The notes: generated from the letters alone by a model not told the origin. 33,953 bases of DNA from Bacteroidota bacterium (GCA_018267655.1 JAFDYB010000054.1:1-33953); one strand, 5' to 3'; shown: positions 6,456-16,788, counted from the first letter of the stretch. Numbers and translations are program-made.

Positions 6456-8636
6456 TTAAAATGTTGCTGTAATGCCTGCATAAATCATTCGCCCAATTGA
6501 TGGAATAATACCTGGGCCAGGATACTCAGAAGTTCTTAACGTGAAATATTTTTCATTAGTTAAATTGTTTACACCGCATTTAATTTTATACTTATTTTTT
6601 ATGAGATACGACGCCGATACATCTACTAGTTGATATGAAGGAATTATACCAATAAGAGCATCGGGTGAATATTTCGCATTTGATGCATCGCCAAAAGATG
6701 ACGATGTATATGAATATTGAACATTAAATGAAAAATCTTTTACTTTATAATTCAACCCTACTCTATCAATATTTTTAGGAGCATACTCAACCATATTACC
6801 GGCATATTCGCCTGACACGTACCGTGCATAAATATATGCATACGAATTATACACACTTAGTTTGCCTGCATTACTGTTTGCATCTAATAAATTAGAAATG
6901 TTTAACTCAATATAAGATTCAACTCCTTTATGCTCTGAATTGCCTGTATTTGTGCGGTAAGGATAAATTGAAGTACCACTATTCACTAAAACAGTGCCAA
7001 TCCTATTTTTATAATTAAGGTAAAAAATACTAATGTCATAGTTTAAAATATTTTTAAAAATCCCTCTAAACCCAAGGTCAATGTTATCTGCGCTCGCATC
7101 TTTTAAATTAGGATTAATTTTAGCGATTGTTCCAAATGGAGTAAGTTGATCGTATGTAATAGGTTTGTAGCTTTGACTGTAATTAGCATAAAAGCTTGCA
7201 TTTTCACCTGCTTTAAATTGAATGCCTAAGCCCCCCACAATAAAATTTCGGGTTCTTAATTGCATATTGCTTATTACGTATGGCGAGGCTGTATTTGTGT
7301 CTGTATTTTCATCGTAACCATTAGCCAAAGAGCTTAAATATTCATACCTAACACCCGGTGTAAGCGATAGCCTTTTTCCTATACGAAATAAATGCTCTGC
7401 AAAAACTGCACTGTTTGTATTATAAAAATTCATGTTGCCGCCCCAAGGTGAGGTGGTTGTGTAATCTAAATTACTACCTGTAGTGCCATCTGCACCATGT
7501 TGGCGTTTAAGAAAATTATACGAAAAACGCACACCAAACGATAAGGCTTGTGTTTGTGCCCCAATTTGGTAGTGAGTTAAAAAGCGTAATTCGTTTGTTG
7601 TGTTTCTAAAATACTCGTGCTCAACTTCGCGTGGTACGTAGTTTAAATCGGGTGTAATTGTATCTTTTGCACCGGGGCCTCCGTCTTCATTACGCCAAAC
7701 AAGGTCTCTTTGACTTAACATGAAAGATGATTTAAAATTAATAGTTGTATTATCTGAAATTTTATAATTGGCACTTAACGCTAAAATATTCCAAGGACTT
7801 TGTAACCAGTTTCGCGAACGAAGCGATTGTTGGGGGTTTACATTAAACAACGAATCAGTTAAACCACCCGGCATACGCACTGTATTTCTAAGTGCAGTGT
7901 ACTCTACTCCAATTTGCAACTTGCTATTTGCATTATACTTAATACCGGCATAACCCGATAATTGATTTTGTTCTGAATTTTCTCTCCACCCGCCAAAATA
8001 CCTATACTGTACAAAACCATAATACTGAATTTTTTTATATGTACCTCCGATTGATGTAAAACTATTTGACATGTTATAACTACCAAATGTTTGAGAGGCC
8101 GTAACTTCTATTGGTTTTTTTGCTCCCTCTTTTAATTCATAATTTATCATCCCTCCTATTTGCGGACCAAAAGCAAGCGATGATGCTCCCCGTAAAAAAG
8201 TAATACTTTTAACAGCTTCCATAGGTGGCAGATAATAAGCTTCATTATAGCCAAACACATCAGCTGAAATATTATAGCCATTTTGCCTTGTGTTGGTTTC
8301 AATACTTTGATAAGGATTTAAACCCCTAAAACCAATACCATTTGCCGTAAAGCCGCCGCTTTCAGTTTCAATAATATTTACGCCGGGTATGCGCCCAATA
8401 ATTTGGCGCGTATTATTTATTGCCTTATTAGCATCTAAACTATCAATTAGCAATACTTCATTTTTTTTTCCGGAATAAATAATGCCTTTATCATCATCTT
8501 TCATGTGCCCTACTCCATTCATTGCTTTGTAAGATGTGATAATTACTTCGTTTAATTCGTGAAGTGACGTATCCTGCACTTGAGAAAAAGCCATGTGGGA
8601 TAAAATACAAGGTATAAATATAAAAATACGTTTCAT
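6456..8636 (-). CDS. TonB-dependent outer-membrane receptor, FecA-like
   Basis: A 726-residue outer-membrane protein with signal peptide MKRIFIFIPCILSHMAFSQ. A plug domain follows: IGRIPGVNIIETESGGFT, IGFRGLNPYQSIE, VKSITFLRGASSLAFGPQIG. The rest is a 22-strand-type beta barrel ending in GRMIYAGITATF with the C-terminal phenylalanine typical of barrel insertion. The plug is closest to ferric-dicitrate type receptors, which use TonB energy to import an iron complex. There is no N-terminal carboxypeptidase-like domain of the SusC type and no SusD partner nearby. It is first in an operon with the cytochrome c peroxidase. A Fur-box-like palindrome lies 6-20 nt before the start codon. The actual substrate cannot be read from sequence. 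Confidence 0.93.
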   Translation of the reverse strand: MKRIFIFIPCILSHMAFSQVQDTSLHELNEVIITSYKAMNGVGHMKDDDKGIIYSGKKNEVLLIDSLDANKAINNTRQIIGRIPGVNIIETESGGFTANGIGFRGLNPYQSIETNTRQNGYNISADVFGYNEAYYLPPMEAVKSITFLRGASSLAFGPQIGGMINYELKEGAKKPIEVTASQTFGSYNMSNSFTSIGGTYKKIQYYGFVQYRYFGGWRENSEQNQLSGYAGIKYNANSKLQIGVEYTALRNTVRMPGGLTDSLFNVNPQQSLRSRNWLQSPWNILALSANYKISDNTTINFKSSFMLSQRDLVWRNEDGGPGAKDTITPDLNYVPREVEHEYFRNTTNELRFLTHYQIGAQTQALSFGVRFSYNFLKRQHGADGTTGSNLDYTTTSPWGGNMNFYNTNSAVFAEHLFRIGKRLSLTPGVRYEYLSSLANGYDENTDTNTASPYVISNMQLRTRNFIVGGLGIQFKAGENASFYANYSQSYKPITYDQLTPFGTIAKINPNLKDASADNIDLGFRGIFKNILNYDISIFYLNYKNRIGTVLVNSGTSIYPYRTNTGNSEHKGVESYIELNISNLLDANSNAGKLSVYNSYAYIYARYVSGEYAGNMVEYAPKNIDRVGLNYKVKDFSFNVQYSYTSSSFGDASNAKYSPDALIGIIPSYQLVDVSASYLIKNKYKIKCGVNNLTNEKYFTLRTSEYPGPGIIPSIGRMIYAGITATF

Positions 8637-8641
8637 TTAAT

Positions 8642-8656
8642 TTAGAATTATTCTTA
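8642..8656. promoter_or_regulatory. Fur-box-like 7-1-7 palindrome before the TonB receptor
   Basis: TTAGAAT, one base, then ATTCTTA form a perfect 7-1-7 inverted repeat. Compared with the classic Fur core TGATAAT-n-ATTATCA, 10 of 14 positions agree. It lies immediately upstream of the receptor start, where a bound repressor could block the operon. In such AT-rich DNA chance matches occur, so this is suggestive only. Confidence 0.4.
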
Positions 8657-9008
8657 ATAAGGAGCGCAAAGAAAAAAGTTCTTCAAGTTTTTTACAATAC
8701 CTAAAAAAAGGTATTTATACCAAGTACAAATATATTGTAGCCCAATCTGCTTGTTATTTTTCGTTTATACTTCCTCAAAAAATATTTCCGTAGCCATTGC
8801 CAGGCAAAGATTTTTTTCGTCATCTAAACAAAAACTACCTAAGTATCTTTAGAGTAAAATATATTTGAACTTAGTACTATGCTATAAAATAGGTTTTGTG
8901 CAGTAGCATATCTACGCAAATAGATGTTTAATTTTTTGAAAAAATTTATAAACAAATGAAGCTTTCAAAAAACAATCATTTACTTTTGGCAAAATAAATA
9001 ACAAGAGT
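8657..9008. other. Intergenic region between divergent TonB receptor and transaldolase genes
   Basis: No credible gene is seen. It should hold both promoters. For the minus strand, TATATTTG at 8734-8727 matches TAnnTTTG, with a leader of roughly 85 nt. For the plus strand, TATATTTG at 8860-8867 and TACTTTTG at 8981-8988 both match; the latter is about 20 nt before the transaldolase start. None has a clean TTTG box at the usual distance. Confidence 0.5.
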
Positions 9009-9656
9009 ATGAAATTTTTTATTGATACTGCAAATCTAGCTCAAATAAAAGAAGCAAATGATTTAGGTGTTTTAGATGGAGTAACAACAAACCCAAGCTT
9101 AATGGCTAAAGAAGGCATTAAAGGAGATGATAAAATTAAACAACATTACAAAGACATTTGCGATATTGTAGATGGTGATGTAAGTGCAGAGGTATTTGGC
9201 ATAGAATACAATGAAATGATTAAAGAAGGGGAAGCGCTAGCAGCTTTACACCCTCAAATAGTAGTAAAAATACCTATGATAAAAGACGGTATAAAAGCCA
9301 TAAAGTATTTTTCTGCAAAAGGCATTAGAACTAATTGTACACTTGTTTTTAGTGCCGGCCAAGCACTTTTAGCTGCAAAAGCAGGTGCAACCTATGTTAG
9401 CCCGTTTATAGGGCGTTTAGATGATGTGAGCACAAATGGCCTAACACTGATAGAGGATATTAGACAGATTTATGACAATTTTGGGTACGAAACACAAATA
9501 TTAGCGGCAAGTGTACGCCACCCAATGCATATTGTAGAATGTGCAAAAATAGGAGCAGATGTGGCAACATGCCCATTAAGCGCTATTTTAGCTTTATTAA
9601 AGCACCCACTTACCGACACGGGTTTGGCTCAATTTATTGCAGATTCAAAGAAGTAA
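9009..9656 (+). CDS. fsa: Transaldolase / fructose-6-phosphate aldolase (small TalC type)
   Basis: The 215-residue protein begins [20 protein letters not shown] and has [13 protein letters not shown], the Schiff-base lysine in [10 protein letters not shown] (Lys87), [30 protein letters not shown] and [10 protein letters not shown]. This is the compact 'TalC/FSA' class, about 215-220 residues, acting in the non-oxidative pentose phosphate pathway or as a fructose-6-phosphate aldolase; the two activities cannot be told apart with confidence here. It stands alone, followed by rpsO with its own promoter. rpe, another pentose phosphate gene, is about 13 kb away. Confidence 0.93.
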   Translation: MKFFIDTANLAQIKEANDLGVLDGVTTNPSLMAKEGIKGDDKIKQHYKDICDIVDGDVSAEVFGIEYNEMIKEGEALAALHPQIVVKIPMIKDGIKAIKYFSAKGIRTNCTLVFSAGQALLAAKAGATYVSPFIGRLDDVSTNGLTLIEDIRQIYDNFGYETQILAASVRHPMHIVECAKIGADVATCPLSAILALLKHPLTDTGLAQFIADSKK

Positions 9657-9673
9657 GTGTTTTTTAAAGATTA

Positions 9674-9704
9674 TTTGAAAAATAAAATAAAATTACTATA
9701 TTTG
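9674..9704 (+). promoter_or_regulatory. Bacteroidota-type promoter of rpsO
   Basis: TTTG at 9674-9677 and TATATTTG at 9697-9704 are 19 nt apart, the consensus TTTG-N19-TAnnTTTG. The predicted start near 9711 leaves a leader of about 18 nt before the rpsO ATG. This is the clearest promoter in the window. Confidence 0.8.
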
Positions 9705-9728
9705 CACCTTGAATAAAATTAATTTATA

Positions 9729-9998
9729 ATGTATTTGACATCGAAAGTAAAGAAGGACATTTTCAAAAAACATGGAGAAAATGAAAAAAACACAGGTAGT
9801 TCTGAATCGCAAATAGCGTTATTTACCTTAAGAATAGACCATTTAACAGAGCATTTAAAAAGTAACAAAAAAGATTTTGGTACTCAACGCGCTCTTTTAA
9901 ATTTAGTAGGTAAACGCCGCGCTTTGTTAGACTACTTAAAGCGTACAGATTTGATGCGTTACAGAGCTATTATTAAAACTTTGGATATCCGTAAATAA
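9729..9998 (+). CDS. rpsO: 30S ribosomal protein S15
   Basis: 89 residues, the normal length. The conserved blocks are all present: TGSSESQIALFTLRIDHLTEHLK, KDFGTQRALLNLVGKRRALLDYLK and RYRAIIKTLDIRK. S15 binds the central domain of 16S rRNA early in small-subunit assembly. It is followed by a strong terminator-like palindrome and then pnp, the common bacterial gene order. Confidence 0.98.
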   Translation: MYLTSKVKKDIFKKHGENEKNTGSSESQIALFTLRIDHLTEHLKSNKKDFGTQRALLNLVGKRRALLDYLKRTDLMRYRAIIKTLDIRK

Positions 9999-10041
9999 AT
10001 TTTAGGATCCTCTAAAGTAATAAGGATAAAAAATTTAATGG

Positions 10042-10070
10042 GGCATTTCAATTAATTGAAATGCCTTTTT
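10042..10070 (+). terminator. Intrinsic terminator between rpsO and pnp
   Basis: A perfect 24-nt palindrome starting GGCATTTCAA and ending TTGAAATGCC (10042-10065) is followed by TTTTT. It lies 44 nt after the rpsO stop, so much rpsO transcription should end here rather than enter pnp. Confidence 0.85.
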
Positions 10071-10134
10071 AATTACTACATAAATATAAACCCGAAGTGC
10101 TAAAAAGATGAAACACTTCACAACACACATAAAT

Positions 10135-12270
10135 ATGTCACAAACAGTAACAACACACACATTTGATGGAGGCAATGGGCACTCTATCACACTTGAAACC
10201 GGAAAATTAGCAAAACAAGCCGACGGTTCGGTTGTGGTTAAAACCGGCAATACAATGATTTTAGCAACCGTAGTTAGCTCAAAAGATGCGAAACCCGGTG
10301 TTGATTTTTTACCCCTTACAGTTGATTATCAAGAAAAATACGCTTCTACCGGAAGATTTCCGGGAGGTTTTTTAAAACGCGAAACACGCTTATCAGATCA
10401 TGAAGTGCTTATTTCACGAATTGTTGACAGAGCTTTGCGCCCTCAATTTCCTGAAGACTATCACGCCGATATTCAACTAATGATACAATTAATTTCGAGT
10501 GATAAAGAAACAATGCCCGATGCGTTAGTTGGCTTAGCTGCTTGTGCAGCCATTGCAGTAAGCGATATTCCAATTAATAACTTAGTAAGTGAAGTTAGAG
10601 TTGGAAAAATTGATGGCAAATTAGTAATTAACCCAACGTGCAGCGAACTTCAGCATACAACCATTGATATGATTGTAGCCGCAAACGAAAAAGATATTGC
10701 CATGGTAGAAGGCGAAACTTTAGAAATTTCAGAAACAGAAATGCTTGAAGCCATACAGTTTGCACACGACGCTATTAAAAAACAAATAGTTGCTATAAAA
10801 GAATTTGCTGCAAAAGCAGGCGCAAAAGCTAAACGCGAGTACAACCACGAAACAAACGACGAAACACTTAAAGAAAAAGTTTTTAAAGAAACTTATGATA
10901 AAGTATATGCGGTAGCTAAAAAAAGAAATCCAAATAAAAACCAACGCAAAAATGATTTTAAGGAAGTTTTAGAGGAATTTAAAAAACAATACTCTGAAGA
11001 AGAGTTGGCAGAAAAAGAAGGCTTAATTAACAAATACTATCATGAAGTAGAATACGTTGCTGTACGCCGCATGGCTATTGATGAAAAAATGCGTTTAGAT
11101 GGCCGCTCTACAAATCAAATACGTCCTATTTGGGCCGAAGTGTCTTATTTACCTGCCCCACATGGTAGCGCTGTGTTTACAAGAGGCGAAACACAATCAT
11201 TAACAACAGTAACACTTGGCACCCCAATAGATGCGCAATTAATTGACGGTGCATTTTTCCAAAAAGAAGAAAAATTTATTTTACATTACAATTTTCCGGG
11301 CTTTAGCACAGGTGAAGTTAAACCAAATAGAGGCGCAGGCCGTCGCGAAATTGGTCATGGCAATCTTGCTTTGCGTGCCTTAAAGCCGGTAGTACCAACC
11401 GACACAGGTTACACAATTAGAGTTGTAAGCGATATATTAGAAAGTAATGGTTCTAGCTCAATGGCTACAGTATGTGCAGGAACATTGGCTTTAATGGATG
11501 CTGGTATAAAAATTAAAAAACCTGTTGCAGGTATTGCTATGGGTTTAATTACTGATGATAAGGGTAATTATAGTATCTTATCGGATATACTTGGTGATGA
11601 GGATCATTTAGGCGATATGGACTTTAAAGTTTGTGGAACAAAAGAAGGAATTACTGCCGTGCAAATGGATTTAAAAGTAAACGGACTTCCATTTAAAGTT
11701 ATGGCAGAAGCCTTAGAACAAGCTAAACAAGGTAGGTTGCACATAATGGGCGAAATGCTAAAAGCAATAAGCGAAACACGCGAAGATTATAAACCACATG
11801 CACCTCGTTTCGAAAAAATAATGATTCCTTCTGAATTTATTGGCGCAGTAATAGGCCCCGGTGGAAAAGTTATTCAAGAAATGCAAAAAACAACTAATAC
11901 AACAATTGTAATTTCTGAAGTTGAGGATAAAGGACAAGTTGAAATTTTTGGCACTAATTTAAATGATGTGCAAGCAGCATTAAAACGTATTAAAGGAATT
12001 GTTGCCTTACCTGAAGTGGGCGAAATTTACGAAGGGAAAATAAAATCAATAATGCCTTATGGTGCATTTGTTGAAATTTTACCCGGAAAAGATGCCTTGT
12101 TGCATGTTAGTGAATATGATTGGAAGAGAACAGAAACTTTAGAGGGCATTGTGAAAGTAGGAGAAATTATTCAAGTGAAATACATAGGAGACGATCCTAA
12201 AACTAAAAAAATGAAAATTAGCCGCAAGGTGTTAATAGAAAAACCTGTTACTGAAAATAAAGAATCGTAA
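10135..12270 (+). CDS. pnp: Polyribonucleotide nucleotidyltransferase (PNPase)
   Basis: About 711 residues from the ATG at 10135; an earlier ATG at 10108 would add nine residues that do not look conserved. It has two RNase PH-like domains joined by a helical linker ([61 protein letters not shown]), then a KH domain ([16 protein letters not shown]) and an S1 domain ([20 protein letters not shown]). It degrades RNA 3' to 5' with phosphate and can polymerise nucleoside diphosphates. The linker is rather long and lysine-rich around residues 235-300. A terminator separates it from rpsO. Confidence 0.97.
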   Translation: MSQTVTTHTFDGGNGHSITLETGKLAKQADGSVVVKTGNTMILATVVSSKDAKPGVDFLPLTVDYQEKYASTGRFPGGFLKRETRLSDHEVLISRIVDRALRPQFPEDYHADIQLMIQLISSDKETMPDALVGLAACAAIAVSDIPINNLVSEVRVGKIDGKLVINPTCSELQHTTIDMIVAANEKDIAMVEGETLEISETEMLEAIQFAHDAIKKQIVAIKEFAAKAGAKAKREYNHETNDETLKEKVFKETYDKVYAVAKKRNPNKNQRKNDFKEVLEEFKKQYSEEELAEKEGLINKYYHEVEYVAVRRMAIDEKMRLDGRSTNQIRPIWAEVSYLPAPHGSAVFTRGETQSLTTVTLGTPIDAQLIDGAFFQKEEKFILHYNFPGFSTGEVKPNRGAGRREIGHGNLALRALKPVVPTDTGYTIRVVSDILESNGSSSMATVCAGTLALMDAGIKIKKPVAGIAMGLITDDKGNYSILSDILGDEDHLGDMDFKVCGTKEGITAVQMDLKVNGLPFKVMAEALEQAKQGRLHIMGEMLKAISETREDYKPHAPRFEKIMIPSEFIGAVIGPGGKVIQEMQKTTNTTIVISEVEDKGQVEIFGTNLNDVQAALKRIKGIVALPEVGEIYEGKIKSIMPYGAFVEILPGKDALLHVSEYDWKRTETLEGIVKVGEIIQVKYIGDDPKTKKMKISRKVLIEKPVTENKES

Positions 12271-13452
12271 TTAAATTACTGTTATAGCCATTAAAGTTAA
12301 AAGCTCAGCGCCAACTTTAATGGCTTTTTCATCTACATTAAAAGTGGGTGTATGTACACCTGAAGTAATATTTTGAGCTTGATTAGCTGTTCCTAATCTA
12401 AAAAAACAAGAGGGAATTTTTTGAGAAATGAATGCAAAATCTTCAGCAGTCATTCGTTGAGGTATATCAATTGCATTGTTTTCTCCTAATAAATCAATAG
12501 CTATGCTTTTACACTGCTTGGTAAGTGTGCTATTGTTCACTAATACCGGATAGCCTTTTACCACTTTTAAATTAGGCATGTAACCGTATTTTTCTCCAAT
12601 AGCTTTAACTATTAAATGTAATTTTTGGTGTATTGCACTTCTCCAATCTTCATCCATTGTACGAATAGTTCCTGCTAGTTCAACTTTTTGGGGAATAACA
12701 TTAGTGGCTCCTTTAGCTTCTATTTTTCCGATGGCAACAACTGTTTTGTGGGCTTGTTCGTTTACCATAAAAGTGTTATTAATTGTTGTAATTAATTCAG
12801 ATGCAATTATTATAGGGTTAACGTAATCAGCAGGCATTGCTGCATGCCCTGCTTTACCATTAACTGTAATGTACAACTCATCGGTGCTTGCCATGTATTT
12901 TCCTTCGCAAAATCCTGCTTTGCCGGCTTCTAAACTTGGAAATACGTGCAGTGCAATTGCTTTATCAACTTTTGGGTTTTCAAGTATTCCTTCATTTATC
13001 ATTAAACTTGCACCTCCGGGTAGAGTTTCTTCGCCCGGCTGAAAAATAATTTTAATCGTTCCTTCAAAATTATTTTTTAATTCATTTAAAATAAATATTG
13101 CGCCCAAAACACATGTGGTGTGAACATCGTGCCCACATGCATGCATCACTCCTTTGTTGCACGATTTGTATGGTACATTATTTTCTTCTTCGATTGGTAA
13201 TGCGTCAATATCTGCCCGCAATAAAACACACTTTTTTGTTGGATTTTTTCCTTCAATGATTACAATAATGCCTGTGTTTACAATACCTGACTGAAAGGAA
13301 ATATTTTTTTTTGACAACTGCTCTGCAATAAATTTAGATGTTTTAAATTCTTTAAATGAAAGTTCGGGGTATTGGTGTAAATGCCGGCGAATAACTATTA
13401 ATTCCGGTTCGATTTTAGTTGCTATATTTTGAATTTGCTGTTTTAAATTCAT
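12271..13452 (-). CDS. M20 family metallopeptidase / amidohydrolase
   Basis: The 393-residue protein has the M20D signature blocks: RRHLHQYPELSFKEFKTS, LLRADIDALPIEE, HACGHDVHTTCVLGA, IFQPGEETLPGGA, ALHVFPSLEAGK and the lid domain starting GKAGHAAMPADYVNP. Family members hydrolyse amide bonds of N-acyl amino acids, such as hippurate, N-acetyl-diaminopimelate or auxin conjugates, using two metal ions bound by the Cys/His/Glu residues of these blocks. The exact substrate cannot be told. Its stop codon abuts that of pnp, so the two genes converge with no spacer. It is 33 bp downstream of the large TolB-like gene on the same strand. Confidence 0.92.
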   Translation of the reverse strand: MNLKQQIQNIATKIEPELIVIRRHLHQYPELSFKEFKTSKFIAEQLSKKNISFQSGIVNTGIIVIIEGKNPTKKCVLLRADIDALPIEEENNVPYKSCNKGVMHACGHDVHTTCVLGAIFILNELKNNFEGTIKIIFQPGEETLPGGASLMINEGILENPKVDKAIALHVFPSLEAGKAGFCEGKYMASTDELYITVNGKAGHAAMPADYVNPIIIASELITTINNTFMVNEQAHKTVVAIGKIEAKGATNVIPQKVELAGTIRTMDEDWRSAIHQKLHLIVKAIGEKYGYMPNLKVVKGYPVLVNNSTLTKQCKSIAIDLLGENNAIDIPQRMTAEDFAFISQKIPSCFFRLGTANQAQNITSGVHTPTFNVDEKAIKVGAELLTLMAITVI

Positions 13453-13485
13453 TTTTAATATTACTTAGAAATGTTGTGTTTTAAA

Positions 13486-16400
13486 TTAAAAATCAGTTGC
13501 AAATGACAAGTAGGTAATTCTGTCTTGAAGTTTAAAATTATCAATTCCCCATGCAAAATCTAAGCGAACAAAATAGCCAAATAATTTAGAGCGAAAGCCA
13601 AATCCTGTTCCACCTACTAAAGGATTTTTAAGGTTTATAATGTTTATTATTGTACCTGTACCTTGCTGAACGTAGCTATTTACATTTTGTGTGTTTAATT
13701 CACTTATTGGATTTGAACCGTACCAAGCCATACCTAAATCAAAAAAACCAATGGTTTGAAAATTATTTAAAAATTCGGAGCGGAAAGGTGTACTAAATAA
13801 ATAGCGAACTATAGGGACTCTTAATTCAGTGTTATACACTAAAAAGTTATTACCGTTTCTGATGTTTTGTGTAAAGCCACGCATATCTGTTGCAATTGTT
13901 TGAAAACCATACTGCTCAGGGTGAACAATGTTTATGTTTTGATTAAAGCGCGGTAAAAACCAATTATCAACACCTCCTAAATAAAAAATCAACCTATCTG
14001 TGCCTAATGAATTACCTCCGGCTAAGCGATTGCACCATGTAATTTGCCTATGCACTTTTTGATAGTGCCTTGCGTCAAATCCAAAGGTAATTAAGTCGTG
14101 GCGGTCGTATGGTGGGTAATAAATTTTCCAATATTCAGCCCATGTTTTAAATCGGAATCCGTTTAAAATATTTAGCATTATTTTTCTGGTGTTGTCAAAA
14201 ATAAATTCGATGCGTGAGCCTACCATGTTTTGAAATGTACGGTTTAATGACAAGCCATAATCAGTGTTTGATAAAGGCATTAAACGATCGTTGCGATACA
14301 GCAATGAATATCTAACAGACATAACTTCATTAATTGGAAAACGAATAGAATAACGGGCAGAGTGAGTATTAAGCTTTGCTTGATATGCCCCGCCAACAGG
14401 ATCGTAGCCGCCTAAATTTGAAAATGTTTGGCGGTCAACTAGTATTTGATGATCGAAACGGCGCTTACGTTGCTCCCACGAAAGCATAAACTCATTGTCA
14501 AGCGATGGGTTAATACGGAAACCACCTACTATTCTTTGATCTTCAAACAAATCGCTAGCACTTAGTTTAGTTAAAAAATTTATGCCTGGATTTAAAAAAA
14601 CAGGGCTTTGACCTCCTGTAAATAATTGATATTGATTGTTTAAAAAAGAGTTATCAAATTGCGTTACTACTTGATCTGTATAGAATGATGTGTAATAATT
14701 TTTTTGAATAGGAAACTTTAAGAGAGAAGTGTTTTGTTTTTTTGGTATTATAGAATCTTTATGCTGTTGCTTTACAATGTTGTTGTTTTTAGGCTGATTT
14801 GAGGGATTGGTTTTTTCTCCGTCAAATTTATAATTATCAAAATCAATGCCTTTATTATCGGGTTGTTGCACTTTTTGAGGAGTAGTTGTTTCAACCGGTT
14901 TGGGAGTTTTATAATTTGATGGGTCAAATAAGTTAGTTCTTGATGAAGATTTAAACCATGTTAACTTTGGTTGTGTAATTTCTATTTCATTTAAATTTTT
15001 TGCAATTGGCGTAATTAATAACATGTCATTTCCATTTGCGTATATAACATCAGCGATGTGTGTAGCACTGTTATTAATGTTTTGTTCTAAAATATTTCTG
15101 TCAAAATTTGTAATTATTTTGTCTTTAAAAAAGTAGCGATAATGTTCTGTTGTGTCAACAAATGAAATTGTACTGTCAAATTCGGCAATATGCCTATTAT
15201 AAATGCCGTTATTATCGCTTAAATAAACAATATAATTTTTTGTATAAGCTTGTGCTTGTGTTTCATTAATATTTGGCGTGTTTGTTACTCGCACTAAATT
15301 TTTTGTAGTAAACGGATACGGCGACATAAATAAATCCATGTTACGATTAAAATGATAAAAGTATTGAGCGTCATCATTTAATTTTATGGTATCATTTTCT
15401 CTGTTACTCTCAAACACAATTTGTTTTCCTCCTTTTACAAACACAGGATTGTTGTCGTCCCACACATCGTTAGTTAATTGCTCAATGGCACTAGTGTTTA
15501 GCCCAAATACAAAAATATCACTTTGCCCTTTTCCTTTTTTAACGGCACTTATGGCAATACGTTTGCCATCATTGCTATACGAAAAGCTATTAACTTTTTC
15601 GAAGCCCGGCAAGTTACGTTTGTTTACTTCTTTTGTTTCTAAATCAATTGTGTGAATTATTAATTGATCTTTCTTTTCGTAAATCATTGCAACTATATTT
15701 CCTTTTGGGTGCCATGCTATTAAGGGATAATTGTAATCAGGTATTCTTTCTACTTTTGGACCATATTTTAAAATTCTTTTTTGTTTACCTGTTTCAATAT
15801 CTTTAACGTAAACACGTATTTGATTAAGTTCTGTGCGGGCATATACAGCCTGTTTTGCGTCAGGGCTAATTTTAAGCTGATAATAATGTCGTTCTTGTTT
15901 ATATTTTTTTAATAGGCTGTTATTTTTAATGGGCGATTTTCGAGAAGTATCTCGTTGAAAAAGTAAGCGCTTATTGTAAGAGTCGCTCATATCATAAACC
16001 AAATTATCCATCGAAAGCCCTAGCACGTATTGCATGGCATTATCCGGACTTCGTCCAACTCTTGCCATGTATAATAAATTAGGAATTACTGCCTCTCCGT
16101 ATGAATCAATAATATAAAACCAAAGTGCGTATCCTGCATTAATGGCTTGAGTACCGGTTAATTTATTTAAATTATTGAAGTGATCGTTTTTTAAAGCGTC
16201 GTAAAGCAGGTTGTCGCTGTATGAGTTCCAGCCTTCGGATAAATATTTTGCCAATCCCTTTGTAAACCAATCGGGAAGGTTTAGTAATGTAGAATTGCGA
16301 AGCATTTCACGGGCATTGCCTGTGTATAGGTATTGATTGATAAGTAATTCTGCTAAGGCATAGCGAATTTGCTGATTCATTTCAGCATGAGAACCGTTAA

Positions 16401-16788
16401 AAAACACACTCATTTTATCGCCAATTATTCGTGTAGTACCACCAATGTTTGTTTGGTCTTCGGAGCTTAATCCTAAATTGCTTTGTTTAAAATCGCCTTG
16501 GTTATTATAAACTAAAACATTGATTTTGTCATCTGCCTGAAAATCTAATTTTTTTTCTAAAATTGGTAACTGCGCCCTCATTGATACTGAGGCAAATTTT
16601 GCAATTTCGGCACCACCTTGGTAAGAATAAATGCGATAGCGTTCGTAATCAAAATAAGTCCAATTAAATATTTGGTATTGAATACGGTTTTTGCCAAAAT
16701 CCATTTGATGCCCATAATAAAACTGGGCATTTGATTTATAAAAAATCAAAAGTAAAAATACCCAATATAATTTTCCTGTAAAGCGCAT
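13486..16788 (-). CDS. Large TolB-like beta-propeller protein with C-terminal outer-membrane barrel
   Basis: 1100 residues with signal peptide MRFTGKLYWVFLLLIFYKSNAQ. Residues about 30-270 resemble a peptidase-MA-like domain (LPDWFTKGLAKYLSEGWN and AGYALWFYIIDSYGEAVIPN). No HExxH zinc site is present; the aligned stretch reads YALAELLINQYL, so the domain is probably non-catalytic. Residues 290-560 carry WD40-like/TolB propeller blades (ISPDAKQAVYAR, IAWHPKGNIVAMIYE, FSYSNDGKRIAISA, FVKGGKQIVFESNRE). After a proline/lysine/glutamine-rich linker, 700-1100 look like a beta barrel with surface-antigen features (GGTGFGFRSKLFGYFVRLDFAWG) and a terminal Phe. This architecture is common in Bacteroidota, usually annotated as translocation protein TolB, without known role. 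Confidence 0.82.
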   Translation of the reverse strand: MRFTGKLYWVFLLLIFYKSNAQFYYGHQMDFGKNRIQYQIFNWTYFDYERYRIYSYQGGAEIAKFASVSMRAQLPILEKKLDFQADDKINVLVYNNQGDFKQSNLGLSSEDQTNIGGTTRIIGDKMSVFFNGSHAEMNQQIRYALAELLINQYLYTGNAREMLRNSTLLNLPDWFTKGLAKYLSEGWNSYSDNLLYDALKNDHFNNLNKLTGTQAINAGYALWFYIIDSYGEAVIPNLLYMARVGRSPDNAMQYVLGLSMDNLVYDMSDSYNKRLLFQRDTSRKSPIKNNSLLKKYKQERHYYQLKISPDAKQAVYARTELNQIRVYVKDIETGKQKRILKYGPKVERIPDYNYPLIAWHPKGNIVAMIYEKKDQLIIHTIDLETKEVNKRNLPGFEKVNSFSYSNDGKRIAISAVKKGKGQSDIFVFGLNTSAIEQLTNDVWDDNNPVFVKGGKQIVFESNRENDTIKLNDDAQYFYHFNRNMDLFMSPYPFTTKNLVRVTNTPNINETQAQAYTKNYIVYLSDNNGIYNRHIAEFDSTISFVDTTEHYRYFFKDKIITNFDRNILEQNINNSATHIADVIYANGNDMLLITPIAKNLNEIEITQPKLTWFKSSSRTNLFDPSNYKTPKPVETTTPQKVQQPDNKGIDFDNYKFDGEKTNPSNQPKNNNIVKQQHKDSIIPKKQNTSLLKFPIQKNYYTSFYTDQVVTQFDNSFLNNQYQLFTGGQSPVFLNPGINFLTKLSASDLFEDQRIVGGFRINPSLDNEFMLSWEQRKRRFDHQILVDRQTFSNLGGYDPVGGAYQAKLNTHSARYSIRFPINEVMSVRYSLLYRNDRLMPLSNTDYGLSLNRTFQNMVGSRIEFIFDNTRKIMLNILNGFRFKTWAEYWKIYYPPYDRHDLITFGFDARHYQKVHRQITWCNRLAGGNSLGTDRLIFYLGGVDNWFLPRFNQNINIVHPEQYGFQTIATDMRGFTQNIRNGNNFLVYNTELRVPIVRYLFSTPFRSEFLNNFQTIGFFDLGMAWYGSNPISELNTQNVNSYVQQGTGTIINIINLKNPLVGGTGFGFRSKLFGYFVRLDFAWGIDNFKLQDRITYLSFATDF

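Noticed and set aside
7768..8086. Small frames inside the TonB receptor gene
   Set aside because: They lie in other frames of a clear coding region and have no family-like sequence.
10108..10134. Earlier start for pnp
   Set aside because: The extra nine residues do not resemble PNPase N-termini, while the ATG at 10135 leads directly into the conserved start.
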